DNA from: Leekyejoonella antrihumi
GTDB taxonomy: Bacteria > Actinomycetota > Actinomycetes > Actinomycetales > Dermatophilaceae
Assembly (NCBI RefSeq): GCF_007845645.1
Contig: NZ_VCQV01000003.1
Coordinates: forward strand, 124,001 to 188,000
Direction of reading: 5' to 3'
Length of the DNA: 64,000 nucleotides
The notes under the pieces are model-generated. The model was not told the DNA's origin. It worked only from the letters and a program-made list of their open reading frames with translations, and made no database searches. Within the stretch, counting starts at the first letter, position 1, and each line of letters starts with the position of its first letter. The position numbers were made by a program, and so were the translations under genes. Below are positions 1-8,861 of the stretch, one piece after another.

Positions 1-1
1 G

Positions 2-706
2 GCCCGCCCCGCCCTCGAGGACGCCGTGCACACTGCGGCCGACAAGGCGGGTGACGCTGCCGCAGCCGCGGCGCCTCACCTGACGAAGGTGAAGGACGCG
101 GCGCAGCCACACCTGGACCATCTCAAGGAGGCGGCGCAGCCACAGCTCGACAAGGTCAAGGAGGCGGCGGGACCACAGGTGGACAAACTGAAGGATGCCG
201 CCGAGCCGCACGTGGATCAACTCAGGGAGGCCGCGCAGCCGCACGTGAAGCGGGCGAGGAAGGCCGCGCGGCCGCACCTCGACGAACTCCGGGAGCAGGC
301 CGCCGCCGCGCGGGACACCGCCGCGGATGCGGGCCAGTCGCAGTTCTCCCGGTTCAATGACGCCGCTCAAGCAGCCGTCGGCACCGCGGCAGCGGCCGGC
401 GCCTCCGCCTACGCGGCAATGCCGAGGCAGGCCCAGCAGGTTGTCGAGCAGGTGGTCCCGGCGGTCAAGAAGCGCAAGAAGAAGGGCGGGCTGCTCATCG
501 CCGCGGGCCTGGTGCTCGGCGGGGTGGCCGCCTACCTGATCTATGCCGACAAGAAGGCGAAGGCTGCCAAGACGAACCGGCCGACGACGGCTCCCGCGCA
601 GCCCGCAGGCAGTGGTGGCGACCTGGTCGGCGACGCGGAGAAGAAGGCGGACGACGCCCTGTCCGGCGACGCGGACGGTCGCGGCAAGCACGCGGCCAAG
701 GGCTAG
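2..706 (+). CDS. Amphipathic 11-residue-repeat protein with one membrane segment (5' end outside window)
   Basis: The frame is open from the left edge; a GTG at 26 is the first possible start inside the window, but the gene probably begins upstream. The visible protein has seven 11-residue units of the pattern AAxPHxDxLKE, an Ala-rich linker, a basic stretch (KKRKKKG), one hydrophobic helix near residues 155-175 (GLLIAAGLVLGGVAAYLIY) and a charged tail. The repeats would form long amphipathic helices, like apolipoprotein or LEA-type proteins, anchored at the membrane by the C-terminal helix. No enzymatic motif is visible. A role in envelope or stress physiology is only a guess. The gene is followed by a hairpin shared with the convergent dinB gene. 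Confidence 0.7.
   Translation, partial: ARPALEDAVHTAADKAGDAAAAAAPHLTKVKDAAQPHLDHLKEAAQPQLDKVKEAAGPQVDKLKDAAEPHVDQLREAAQPHVKRARKAARPHLDELREQAAAARDTAADAGQSQFSRFNDAAQAAVGTAAAAGASAYAAMPRQAQQVVEQVVPAVKKRKKKGGLLIAAGLVLGGVAAYLIYADKKAKAAKTNRPTTAPAQPAGSGGDLVGDAEKKADDALSGDADGRGKHAAKG
65..295 (+). repeat. Seven 33-bp coding tandem repeats
   Basis: Seven consecutive 11-codon units (consensus AAxPHxDxLKE) occur without gaps in the first gene. The units differ at several positions, so the array is an old, selected protein repeat and not a fresh slippage product. Confidence 0.8.
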
Positions 707-724
707 CACCGCTCGACGACGACC

Positions 725-767
725 AACCGGCCGCAGGTCTCCGCAAGGGGGTCTGCGGCCGGTTTGT
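725..767. terminator. Hairpin between convergent genes
   Basis: A perfect 12-bp stem (725-736 with 753-764) encloses a 16-nt loop, with a short T-rich run after it. It lies between the stop of the repeat protein and the 3' end of dinB on the other strand, so it may serve both directions. Confidence 0.6.
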
Positions 768-784
768 CGTGCGGCGGTGGTCGA

Positions 785-2038
785 TCACTGTGCGCCGTGC
801 CCATCCGGCAGCACCGGCATCTGTATGCCGGGGTCGCGCCCGACGAGCACGCCCCGCGTGAGTGCCGAGGTGCCGAACCGGCCCCGCACCTGGTCGACGG
901 CGCGGTCGAGCGACCCCTGGTCGCGTACGGCGGCCGGCGGCGGATCCCAGCCTCCCGCCCCGACCTCGAACGGCAGCGCCAACTGCACGACGCCATGGTT
1001 GTCCAACCCGTGCAGACTGACACCCAGCAGCGTGATGCCATCGGCGACGATCCGCTCATGCGCCGATGCCAGCAGCAACCTGGCAACCGCGAGCAGCACG
1101 GGGGTGGAGTCGGCCGGGCCGTCGAGCGTCTGCGAGCGCGTCGCCCGGGTATAGTCGCCGAACCGCACCCGCAGCGTGACGCCGCGGGCGCTGCGGCCGG
1201 CCTCCCGCAACCTGCCGCACACCCGATCGAGCAACCCGACCAGCACGGCATCGAGCTGCGCCTGGCTGTGCGGACCGCGACCGATCGCCCGCTGTGCACC
1301 GATCGACCTGCGTCGTCGGCCGCTGTCGACGCCGCGCGGATCGCGCGCCTGGGACAACGCATACAGATGGCGCGCCGCGCCGGTGCCCACCTGGGCGGCG
1401 AGCCACTCCTGCGGGTGCCGAGCCAGATCACCGACGGTGGCGATGCCGTGGGTGTGCAGCGTTGCCGCGGTGACCGGGCCCACACCCCAGAGGCGCTCGA
1501 CGGGCAGCGGATGGAGAAATGCCAGCTCACCGCCTACGGGCACACTGAGAAGGCCGTCAGGCTTGGCCGCGGCGCTGGCCACCTTCGCCAGAAACTTGGG
1601 CCCGGCGATCCCCACCGAGATCGGCAGACCCACCTCGGCGCGGACCCTCCCGCGCAGCCCGGTCCCGATGGCGGTGGGCGCGCCCGCCAGGCGACGCAGG
1701 CCGCCGACGTCCAGGAACGCCTCATCGATCGAGATGCCCTCGACCCGCGGCGTGATGTCCCGAAAGATCGCGAAGACCGCTCCGCTCGCCTGGGCGTAGG
1801 CCCCCATCCGCGGCGGCACGACCACGGCGTCGGGGCACAGCCGGCGGGCTGCCCGGGCGCCCATCGGCGCTCGCACGCCGGCGGCGCGCGCCTCATAGCT
1901 GGCGGCGACCACGACGCCTCCACCGACGAGCACCGGCCGCCCGCGCAGGCTCGGGTCGTCCCGCTGCTCGACCGAGGCGAAGAAGGAGTCGAGGTCGGCA
2001 TGCAGGAACCGCCCCTCCTCGCCACCGTCGATGAACAT
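785..2038 (-). CDS. dinB: DNA polymerase IV (Y-family)
   Basis: A translesion DNA polymerase of 417 residues. The N-terminus carries the Y-family catalytic motif HADLDSFFASVEQ, then the palm motif SIDEAFLDV with its acidic residues, then a helix-hairpin-helix region (LWGVGPVTAATLHTHGI) and a C-terminal little finger that includes QLALPF, a plausible beta-clamp binding motif. The frame stays open for 87 more codons upstream. I chose ATG 2038 because the DinB fold starts there and a perfect LexA operator lies 2 bp upstream, which leaves almost no leader. Expression should therefore be damage-induced through LexA. The gene stands alone and converges with the repeat protein gene. The family call is certain; the start is likely. 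Confidence 0.93.
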   Translation of the reverse strand: MFIDGGEEGRFLHADLDSFFASVEQRDDPSLRGRPVLVGGGVVVAASYEARAAGVRAPMGARAARRLCPDAVVVPPRMGAYAQASGAVFAIFRDITPRVEGISIDEAFLDVGGLRRLAGAPTAIGTGLRGRVRAEVGLPISVGIAGPKFLAKVASAAAKPDGLLSVPVGGELAFLHPLPVERLWGVGPVTAATLHTHGIATVGDLARHPQEWLAAQVGTGAARHLYALSQARDPRGVDSGRRRRSIGAQRAIGRGPHSQAQLDAVLVGLLDRVCGRLREAGRSARGVTLRVRFGDYTRATRSQTLDGPADSTPVLLAVARLLLASAHERIVADGITLLGVSLHGLDNHGVVQLALPFEVGAGGWDPPPAAVRDQGSLDRAVDQVRGRFGTSALTRGVLVGRDPGIQMPVLPDGHGAQ

Positions 2039-2039
2039 A

Positions 2040-2051
2040 GAACAAATGTTC
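2040..2051 (-). promoter_or_regulatory. LexA (SOS) box of dinB
   Basis: The sequence is GAACAAATGTTC, an exact match to the Gram-positive/actinobacterial LexA half-sites GAAC-N4-GTTC. It ends 2 bp before the dinB start codon, so LexA bound here would block a nearly leaderless transcript. It also lies about 105 bp upstream of the divergent ATP-grasp gene, which it might influence. Confidence 0.85.
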
Positions 2052-2156
2052 GCATATTGTGGGCGCCGGCGCCACCTCGAGGACCGGGTCGACGTGCGGT
2101 GGGCGCTGCCGCTGTTCGGGGGCCACGGCAGCCGCGATGTGGCTACGCTCTCAGGT

Positions 2157-3371
2157 GTGAACATCATCTTTGTCGAGCCCAACTTCCCCCGCAACCAGCG
2201 GGAGTATGTGCGGGCGCTCTCCCAGGTCGGCGCGACCGTCTTCGCGATCGGGCAGACGCCGTGGGACTGGCTCGATGACGAGCTGAAGTCGTGGATCACT
2301 CACTACTACGAGGTCGGCTCGGTCACCGACGTCGAGCAGTTGGAGACTGCGGTCGAGCACTTCCAGGGGATGGCGTGGATCGACGGGATGGAGTCGACCA
2401 TCGAGTCACACATGATGCCGGTGGCGCTTGCTCGCGAGGCCACCTCGATCCCGGGAACCTCGGTGCACACCACCTGGTTGTGCCGTGACAAGCCGACGAT
2501 GAAGCAGGTGCTGCGCGAGGCGGGCGTGCCGACCGCGGCGTCCAGGGCCGCGCACAATGCCGACGACGTGCGCGACTTCGTCGACGAGCACGGCTACCCG
2601 ATCATCCTCAAGCCGCGTGACGGTGCCGGTGCGGCGGGCACCGTGCGAGTGACGTCATATGCACAGCTGCAGCGGGCGCTGCAGACCTTCGAGGGGGTGG
2701 AGTCGATCGCTGTGGAGGAATTCGTGGAGGGGCATGAAGGCTTCTACGACACGGTGTCGGTCGGCGGCCGGATCGCGCTGGACTTCTCCTGCCACTACTA
2801 CCCCAACGTGCTCGAGGGCATGCGGCACCGCTGGATCAGCCCGCAGTACATCTCGACCAACCAGGTGGACACCGTGCCGTTCTACGGCGAGCTGCGTGAG
2901 CTCGGCGAACGCGTCAACGACGTCCTCGGCATCGAGACCTCCGCCACCCACATGGAGTACTTCATCGGCCCGAAAGGACTGAGGTTCAGCGAGATCGGTG
3001 CACGCCCACCGGGCGTCGGCTGCTGGGACCTCTATTGCGTCGGCAACGACATCGACCTCTATCGCGGGTGGGCGGACGCGATCGTGCACGGTCAGGTGTG
3101 GCATCGGCCGAGCAGGCAGTATGCCGCGGGCATCATTGCGCTGCGACCGGACCGGGACGGCTTGATCACCCACATCGACGGGCTGGAGCAGGTCAACGAG
3201 CAGTACGGCCAGTGGCTGATCGACGCGCACCTTCCGGTCGGTGAAGGGACCCAGCCGATCGAGGCCGGATACATGGCGAACGCCTGGATGCGTTTCAAGC
3301 ACCCGGACTTCGACGCACTGCGCGAGATGCTCGACACCGTCGGCGACCTCATCCAGGTGCATGCTTCATGA
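2157..3371 (+). CDS. ATP-grasp ligase of unknown substrate
   Basis: A 404-residue ATP-grasp enzyme, expected to join a carboxylate to an amine or similar nucleophile with ATP. The N-terminal pre-grasp domain begins NIIFVEPNFPRNQREYVRAL. The central lobe has the lysine-containing strand YPIILKPRDGAGAAGT and the adenine-lid segment VEEFVEGHEGF. The Mg-binding strand is LRFSEIGARPPGVG. GTG 2157 was chosen because the first Rossmann strand starts there; the reading frame runs on upstream without homologous features. It is followed after 10 bp by an S51-like hydrolase gene and then an esterase gene in a tight operon. Together these suggest a small pathway that makes and trims a peptide- or ester-like metabolite. 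The substrate cannot be read from sequence. Confidence 0.85.
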   Translation: MNIIFVEPNFPRNQREYVRALSQVGATVFAIGQTPWDWLDDELKSWITHYYEVGSVTDVEQLETAVEHFQGMAWIDGMESTIESHMMPVALAREATSIPGTSVHTTWLCRDKPTMKQVLREAGVPTAASRAAHNADDVRDFVDEHGYPIILKPRDGAGAAGTVRVTSYAQLQRALQTFEGVESIAVEEFVEGHEGFYDTVSVGGRIALDFSCHYYPNVLEGMRHRWISPQYISTNQVDTVPFYGELRELGERVNDVLGIETSATHMEYFIGPKGLRFSEIGARPPGVGCWDLYCVGNDIDLYRGWADAIVHGQVWHRPSRQYAAGIIALRPDRDGLITHIDGLEQVNEQYGQWLIDAHLPVGEGTQPIEAGYMANAWMRFKHPDFDALREMLDTVGDLIQVHAS

Positions 3372-3381
3372 ACCACCGGGC

Positions 3382-4344
3382 ATGAGTGAGGTCGATGAGG
3401 GGGCGGTCCCACGGATCACCCTGCTGGGTCCGCAGCGACGACCCAGCCTGGACAAGGTCGTGCAGGCCATGGGACTGGCCGGCCCCTTTGCGACGATCAC
3501 CGCCGGGTGGCAGGAGCGCGAGTTCGACGACGCCGAGCTGCACACGCACCTGCGGGGCGACTCACACAACCTGTCGCTCTGGCACCGCCTGCAGGACGTC
3601 CTTGCTCAGGACGCGGATCTGGCTGTGGCGCACCGCATCCGGCGGGACTGGATCGCCCAGCTACAGGAGCTGTATCTCATCGGTGTCGACCACACGATGC
3701 GCGCAGTGCGGCAGATCCGGGAGCAGACGGAGAACCATCCGCAGGTCCTGGCGATGGCGGTCGCGGACGCCGAGGAGGTGCTGCGAGACCTGGACCGGCG
3801 GCACCTGGCGCGAGTCCACGCGGTGCACGCCGAATTCTATGAACGCCTGGTGCCGCACGAGCGTCCGGTGGTCGCGCACCATCGTGGTGAGGTGGCCGAG
3901 GTGCTGTCGCGCTGCAACGCGGTGGTGCTGGCCGGTGGGCATGTTGCCGAGCTGCTGGACGCCCTGCACCTGTTCAACATCGCCCCGGCCGGCCTGGACC
4001 GGCTGCCCATCATCGCCTGGTCCGCGGGCGCGATGGCGCTGACCGAGCGCGTGGTTCTCTTCAATGACAACGCCTCCCGCGAGCCGACCTGGTCCGAGGT
4101 CTACGACGGAGGGATGGGCGTCCTGCGGGACATGGTCCTGCTGCCGTCGGCGCACTACCGGCTGCGGATGCAGGACCATGGGCGGATGTCGACGTTTGCG
4201 CATCGTTTTGCGCCGGCGCGATGCGTGCTGCTGGACCCCGGAGCAAAGGTGCAGGTGGGGTATGACGGGCGGCTCCCGGCATACACCCCGGTGATCGGAT
4301 CTGATGGCCGCACAACGACATTGGGGGAGGCCCGCGATGCGTAG
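3382..4344 (+). CDS. Type 1 glutamine-amidotransferase-like / peptidase S51-like protein
   Basis: A 320-residue protein whose C-terminal half looks like the cyanophycinase/dipeptidase-E (S51) branch of the class I amidotransferase fold. The glycine-rich strand AVVLAGGHVAELLDALHLF is followed by the nucleophile elbow IAWSAGAMAL, in which serine replaces the cysteine of true amidotransferases. The N-terminal half is helical and unrecognised. I chose ATG 3382, just after the ligase stop; an ATG at 3361 overlapping the ligase end is an alternative. The 3' end overlaps the esterase gene by 8 bp, so translation is probably coupled. The likely role is hydrolysis or transfer on the product of the neighbouring ligase, which is inference. 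Confidence 0.75.
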   Translation: MSEVDEGAVPRITLLGPQRRPSLDKVVQAMGLAGPFATITAGWQEREFDDAELHTHLRGDSHNLSLWHRLQDVLAQDADLAVAHRIRRDWIAQLQELYLIGVDHTMRAVRQIREQTENHPQVLAMAVADAEEVLRDLDRRHLARVHAVHAEFYERLVPHERPVVAHHRGEVAEVLSRCNAVVLAGGHVAELLDALHLFNIAPAGLDRLPIIAWSAGAMALTERVVLFNDNASREPTWSEVYDGGMGVLRDMVLLPSAHYRLRMQDHGRMSTFAHRFAPARCVLLDPGAKVQVGYDGRLPAYTPVIGSDGRTTTLGEARDA

Positions 4345-5479
4345 GCTCGCGATCAACCGGCTGCGGCAGCGGCAACCGGTGGACGAAGCGACGATCGACC
4401 GCTTCCTGGAGCGGCACGAGATGCCGATCATCGAAGGCTCGAAGTGCACGTTCTGCTTCCGGGGTGCGGCCGACGAGGTGTGGGTGTGTCACCGGATCGT
4501 GGGGCAGCCGCAGCGGGTGCCGATGCGGCGGCTGGGGGAGACCTCCCTGTGGTTCACCGTGCTCGAGCTGCCCGACGGCTCGCGGGTGGAGTATCAGATC
4601 GAGGTGCGCCGCGGAGACCACTACGAGCAGGGCAATGACCCGCTGAACCCGCACGTGGCCAACAGCCCGGTCGGGTCGTCGTCCGTCTGTGCCGGCGCCG
4701 GCTATCAGGTGCCGGACTGGCTGACACCGGACCCTGACGCCCGGCCCGGCGAAATCCTCGACCTGCCAGTGCCTTCCAAGGCACTGCGGCGCGAGGCGCC
4801 GTGCCGCGTCTATCTGCCGGCCCGCTTCAGTGACCTGCACTCCTACCCGCTGCTGATCGTGCACGACGGGGACGACTACCTGAACTATGCGGCCATGAAG
4901 ACCGTGCTGGACAACCTCATCGACCGGCTGGACATGGCCGAGACGATCGTGGTGTTCACGAACCCGGGCGACCGCAATGTGGAGTATGCGAACAGCAGCC
5001 GCCACGCGCGGTTCATCGCCGCCGAGCTCTTGCCGCTGTTGGAGGAGCGCTTTCCGTTGCTCGGTAAGCCGTCCGGTCGATGTCTGATGGGCGCGAGCTT
5101 CGGCGGGGTCGCGAGTCTCAGCACGGCATACCGCTATCCGGATCTTTTTGGGTCGCTGTTGCTGCAGTCGGGATCGTTCGTCTTCACCGACATCGGTCAG
5201 GATCACGGTGGCGGTGAGGTCTTCGACCCGGTGGTGCGCTTCATGAACCGGTATCGGTCCAATCCGCGCAAGGTGGCCGAGCGCGCGTTCATCTCGTGCG
5301 GGGTCTATGAGCCACTGATTGTGCAGAACCGATCGATGGTGCCGGTGTTCGACGGGACCGGTATGCAGATCCGGTATGTCGAGGCGCGTGACGGGCACTC
5401 CTGGGAGGACTGGCGCGACCGACTCGGTGAGGGCCTGTCCTGGATCTACCCCGGTCCGCAGAAGTACTACTACGAATAG
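4337..5479 (+). CDS. Enterochelin-esterase-like alpha/beta hydrolase
   Basis: A 380-residue hydrolase with an N-terminal beta-sandwich like the CBM48/Fes N-domain (about residues 25-130) and a C-terminal alpha/beta-hydrolase domain of the esterase D/Fes type. Visible features are the oxyanion strand PLLIVHDGDDYL, the nucleophile elbow MGASFGG and a late histidine in ARDGHSWEDW. ATG 4337 has a strong purine-rich ribosome site (GGGGGAGG at 4323-4330) inside the previous gene. It is the third gene of the ligase-hydrolase-esterase operon. Such esterases cut siderophore or other ester bonds, but no siderophore synthesis genes lie nearby, so the substrate is unknown. Confidence 0.85.
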   Translation: MRRLAINRLRQRQPVDEATIDRFLERHEMPIIEGSKCTFCFRGAADEVWVCHRIVGQPQRVPMRRLGETSLWFTVLELPDGSRVEYQIEVRRGDHYEQGNDPLNPHVANSPVGSSSVCAGAGYQVPDWLTPDPDARPGEILDLPVPSKALRREAPCRVYLPARFSDLHSYPLLIVHDGDDYLNYAAMKTVLDNLIDRLDMAETIVVFTNPGDRNVEYANSSRHARFIAAELLPLLEERFPLLGKPSGRCLMGASFGGVASLSTAYRYPDLFGSLLLQSGSFVFTDIGQDHGGGEVFDPVVRFMNRYRSNPRKVAERAFISCGVYEPLIVQNRSMVPVFDGTGMQIRYVEARDGHSWEDWRDRLGEGLSWIYPGPQKYYYE

Positions 5480-5493
5480 GCAAACCCGCCCCA

Positions 5494-5567
5494 CCAACAG
5501 GACTCGCCAAACGCGCAGCCCGGAACTGCACGGAATTCGGGACCCGACACGGGCCGAGTCCTGTTGG
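5494..5567. terminator. 13-bp inverted repeat between convergent genes
   Basis: CCAACAGGACTCG (5494-5506) is repeated as its exact complement at 5555-5567 with 48 bp between. It fills the gap between the esterase gene and the helicase gene, which converge here. The long loop makes it an unusual terminator; it could instead be a remnant of a repeat element. Confidence 0.4.
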
Positions 5568-5584
5568 CCGGACGGCTGGGCCCA

Positions 5585-8500
5585 TCACACCGCCGCGACC
5601 GTCGCTGCGTTGAAGAAGTCTGCGGGCATCGCGTGTTGCAACTTCCAGGTGATCGCAATCGGCCGACTGCCCGCGTGGGACACGTAGTGAGCAGGCCCCA
5701 GGAAGAGGTAGGGCGAAGTGCCGAAATCGTTCCGCTGCTGCTCGCGCACGAACAACAGCACGGTGCTCGCCCCGCTCAGATATCGGCGACCAACGGGCGA
5801 CTCAACCGAGGTGGTCGACTGTGACTCCCAATGGAAGAGAGTGGGACTGATGGGATAGTCCCGATACCTCGTGGTCGGCGAGAAGTCCGCTTCGGACTTC
5901 TTCAACGTGATGAAGAATGCATCGATGTTCTGCTCGGGGGAGTACACAACACCCTGCATCATGCTCGTCGGCGTCCGCTCGAGGTTCGCATAGTCGATGG
6001 CCGGAAGCACCTCCTCCCGCTGATACCGAGCGTGCACTCGTAGTGGTAACCCGGCCAGGTCGTCGGTTAGTCGAACTGGCACGTGGCGAGCAGCGTCCAG
6101 AGACAGATCGATGACCGTCCTGATCTCCTCCCGACTGGCATACTCGCCCTGCAAAGCCACCAGGCCATCGTCATACGACGTGAACTTGTTCCCTGTTGGC
6201 CACAGCGAGAAGAAGAGCATCCGAGCAAGACGCTGCTCAACGGGCGACATTTCGGCGTATGGGGTTACCCGATCCCGCAACAGTCGTCCATAACCATCCA
6301 CGCGCAATGGATCGTCAACGTGCACGAAGGCTCTGACCCGCTTCAGTAGGTCGTCCTCGAGATCGGAGCCGACCGGTGTCGACAGCCCGGCGTCCCGTCG
6401 AAGCCTCGTCCAAGATCGCCGGTCCCCACGCGCAAGATCATTCAGTTCGACGCCGGCCTCAGCCAAAAATGTACCGAGGTCCACGTCATCGCCGTATGAC
6501 CGCAGCTCAGTTACGAGCTGCCTCCACTGATTCATGGTCTGCGAGCGGATGTTCGCAAGAACGAGTTCCTGCGACTGCTTGTCCATGACAATCTGGCAAC
6601 CGGACGGCAGGAACGGGAATCCGTGCTCGATCGCACGTTCAAGGCCCTTGCGAGTATGCCCGGTAAGTGCGCGAAACCTCCGATCGAAGCGGAACTCCTT
6701 GCGATGATGCCCGACGAAGTCCAGCACCGTCAGCACCGGTTTGCTTGCCGTACGGCGCAGTCCGCGGCCCAGTTGCTGCAGAAAGATCGTCGCGCTCTCG
6801 GTCGGGCGTAGGAAGAGGATGGTGTCCACCTCCGGTAGGTCGAGGCCCTCGTTGAATAGATCGGCAGCGAACAACACATTCACCCGACGATCCTTGAGGG
6901 CTCGCACCGCGTCTGCACGCTGTGTTTGCGGAGTGTTGCCGGATACGGCGAGTGCCGAAATACCGGCCTGGTTGAAGCTCTCGGCCATGAACTCCGCATG
7001 CGAGACGCTGACACAGAATCCGAGCGCACGCATCGCTCCCAGATCCAGAACCTTGTCCTTGAGCTGTTCCAGGACGACGGCGGTCCGCGCGCGGTTCCCG
7101 GTGTAGACGTTCTCGAGCTGCCGATCGTCATACCGGCCGCGCCGCCAGGCCACGTCGCGAAGATCGGTGCCGTCGGCCACCGCGAAATAGTGGAACGGAC
7201 ACAGCAGGTCGGCACCCAAGGCATCCCACAGTCTCAGCTCCACTGCAGTCCGGCCGTCGAAGTAGCCGCGGATATCCGTGCCGTCGGAGCGCTCGGGTGT
7301 CGCTGTCAGTCCGAGAAGTTCGCGGGGTGCCAGTCGGTCGACCAGCTGCCGGTAAGTGTGCGCCTGAGCGTGGTGGAACTCGTCGATGACGACGATGTCG
7401 AACGCATCGGACGGAATGTTCGACGCTCCGTATGAAGTCAACGATTGGATGCTCGCGAAGACGTGCCTCCACCTCTCGGGTCGACGTCCACCGACATACA
7501 GCTCACCGAAGTTCGCGTCGGCCAGCACCTCCCTGTAGGTGCGCAGGGATTGTTCGAGGATCTCCCTGCGATGGGCGACAAAGAGCAGCGACGGTCGCTC
7601 GTTCGTCTGCGGATTGCACAGGCGCCGGTAGTCCAAGGCGGCTACCACCGTCTTGCCTGTTCCGGTTGCGGCTACCACCAAGTTGCGGTGGCGGTCGCGC
7701 ATCACTCGCTCCGCCGAGAGCGCATCCAGCATCTCGTGCTGGTACGCGTATGGGCGGACCTCCAACCCGGCCAAAGACATCGTCACTCGATCATGCGTTG
7801 TCTGCCCGGAGGCCTCTGCGAGTGCGTCGTCCAACCGATCGCGATCCGCGTCCGGGTCATAGTCTTCGAAAGACGAGTCATTCCAGTAGGTATCGAACGT
7901 CGCGCGGAACTTCTCCAGCAGTGCCGGTGTGCCGACCCGCGAGAGCCGAACATTCCACTCCACTCCATCGAGCAGCGCCGCGCGCGACAGGTTCGACGAG
8001 CCGACATACGCCGTGTCGAACTCTGTTCTGCGTCGAAACATCCATGCCTTCGCATGAAGTCGCGTCCGTCTGGCGTCGTACTGAATCTTGATCTCGGCGC
8101 CGAATTCGCGGGCCAGCCGATCCAGGGCGATGCGTTCCGTAGCACCCATATAGGTAGTAGTGATGAGCCGGAAGGGGACCTGTCGCTCGAGCCTTCTCCT
8201 CAATTCCCGTTCCAGAATGCGCAAGCCGTGCCACTTCACGAATGCGCACAGCAGATCAACCTCGTCGCAGGTCTCCAGCTCGGACCGAAGCTCGGCACCG
8301 AGACTGGGCTCACCCTTGGTGTTCGTCAGCAGAGCGGCTTCCGACAGTGGCGTGCTCGGTCGAACGGCACCCATCGGAGTGCGACCCGGCTGCGACTTCC
8401 CGACGAGCCGGAGCAGGCGTCTGGGCGGCTCCTCCACTTCCGAGCGGCTATCCGCCAGCAGGTCCACAATCCGGTTGACGAGCTGCACGCGCTCCGCGGA

Positions 8501-8815
8501 GCTTCTTGTCCGAGCGAGGGCCGACTCAGCAACCTGCTGCACGTGATCGGCGAGGACGTGAGCCTGGTCGGCCGGGTCCACACCGTCCATTGACGGATGC
8601 AGGTCCGCAATGCCGGCGAGTTGCGCACTCAGCTCTGCGGTGACCAATGATTCGTATAGACCAGGCTCCACCTGCGCAGCTTCCCAGAACTCGGCCCACC
8701 GACGGGGCACTTCGAAGAAATCTCCTCGTTGGACGCTCGCGGTGGAGTACGCGGATGAGGAGTTGCAGGACCGCTCATGGCCGACACGAGTAGAGATCGG
8801 GCGAGCAGTGGCCAA
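5585..8815 (-). CDS. PLD-like / SF2 helicase / DUF3427 protein
   Basis: A protein of up to 1076 residues. The N-terminal third holds a phospholipase-D-like nuclease domain (LHAKAWMF, then GSSNLSRAAL). The middle is a superfamily 2 helicase: Walker A AATGTGKTVVAA, a DEFH box in VVIDEFHHA, GLTATPER, and motif VI QQLGRGLRR. The C-terminal third matches the DUF3427 architecture. This layout is known from stand-alone helicases often carried in accessory regions, and a nucleic-acid-targeting or anti-phage role is plausible but unproven. The longest frame starts at TTG 8815 (GAGG just upstream); GTG 8710 preceded by AGGAG is an equally good start and gives 1041 residues. It is a single gene beside decayed genes, which suggests acquisition. 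Confidence 0.85.
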   Translation of the reverse strand: MATARPISTRVGHERSCNSSSAYSTASVQRGDFFEVPRRWAEFWEAAQVEPGLYESLVTAELSAQLAGIADLHPSMDGVDPADQAHVLADHVQQVAESALARTRSSAERVQLVNRIVDLLADSRSEVEEPPRRLLRLVGKSQPGRTPMGAVRPSTPLSEAALLTNTKGEPSLGAELRSELETCDEVDLLCAFVKWHGLRILERELRRRLERQVPFRLITTTYMGATERIALDRLAREFGAEIKIQYDARRTRLHAKAWMFRRRTEFDTAYVGSSNLSRAALLDGVEWNVRLSRVGTPALLEKFRATFDTYWNDSSFEDYDPDADRDRLDDALAEASGQTTHDRVTMSLAGLEVRPYAYQHEMLDALSAERVMRDRHRNLVVAATGTGKTVVAALDYRRLCNPQTNERPSLLFVAHRREILEQSLRTYREVLADANFGELYVGGRRPERWRHVFASIQSLTSYGASNIPSDAFDIVVIDEFHHAQAHTYRQLVDRLAPRELLGLTATPERSDGTDIRGYFDGRTAVELRLWDALGADLLCPFHYFAVADGTDLRDVAWRRGRYDDRQLENVYTGNRARTAVVLEQLKDKVLDLGAMRALGFCVSVSHAEFMAESFNQAGISALAVSGNTPQTQRADAVRALKDRRVNVLFAADLFNEGLDLPEVDTILFLRPTESATIFLQQLGRGLRRTASKPVLTVLDFVGHHRKEFRFDRRFRALTGHTRKGLERAIEHGFPFLPSGCQIVMDKQSQELVLANIRSQTMNQWRQLVTELRSYGDDVDLGTFLAEAGVELNDLARGDRRSWTRLRRDAGLSTPVGSDLEDDLLKRVRAFVHVDDPLRVDGYGRLLRDRVTPYAEMSPVEQRLARMLFFSLWPTGNKFTSYDDGLVALQGEYASREEIRTVIDLSLDAARHVPVRLTDDLAGLPLRVHARYQREEVLPAIDYANLERTPTSMMQGVVYSPEQNIDAFFITLKKSEADFSPTTRYRDYPISPTLFHWESQSTTSVESPVGRRYLSGASTVLLFVREQQRNDFGTSPYLFLGPAHYVSHAGSRPIAITWKLQHAMPADFFNAATVAAV

Positions 8816-8861
8816 GTCGACCTCATTCGCAGCGGAGGGCGGTTACCTTGGCAAGCAACGA

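Noticed and set aside
764-2278. 504-codon open frame on the plus strand opposite dinB
   Set aside because: It is the antisense shadow of DNA polymerase IV, whose catalytic motifs are intact on the other strand.
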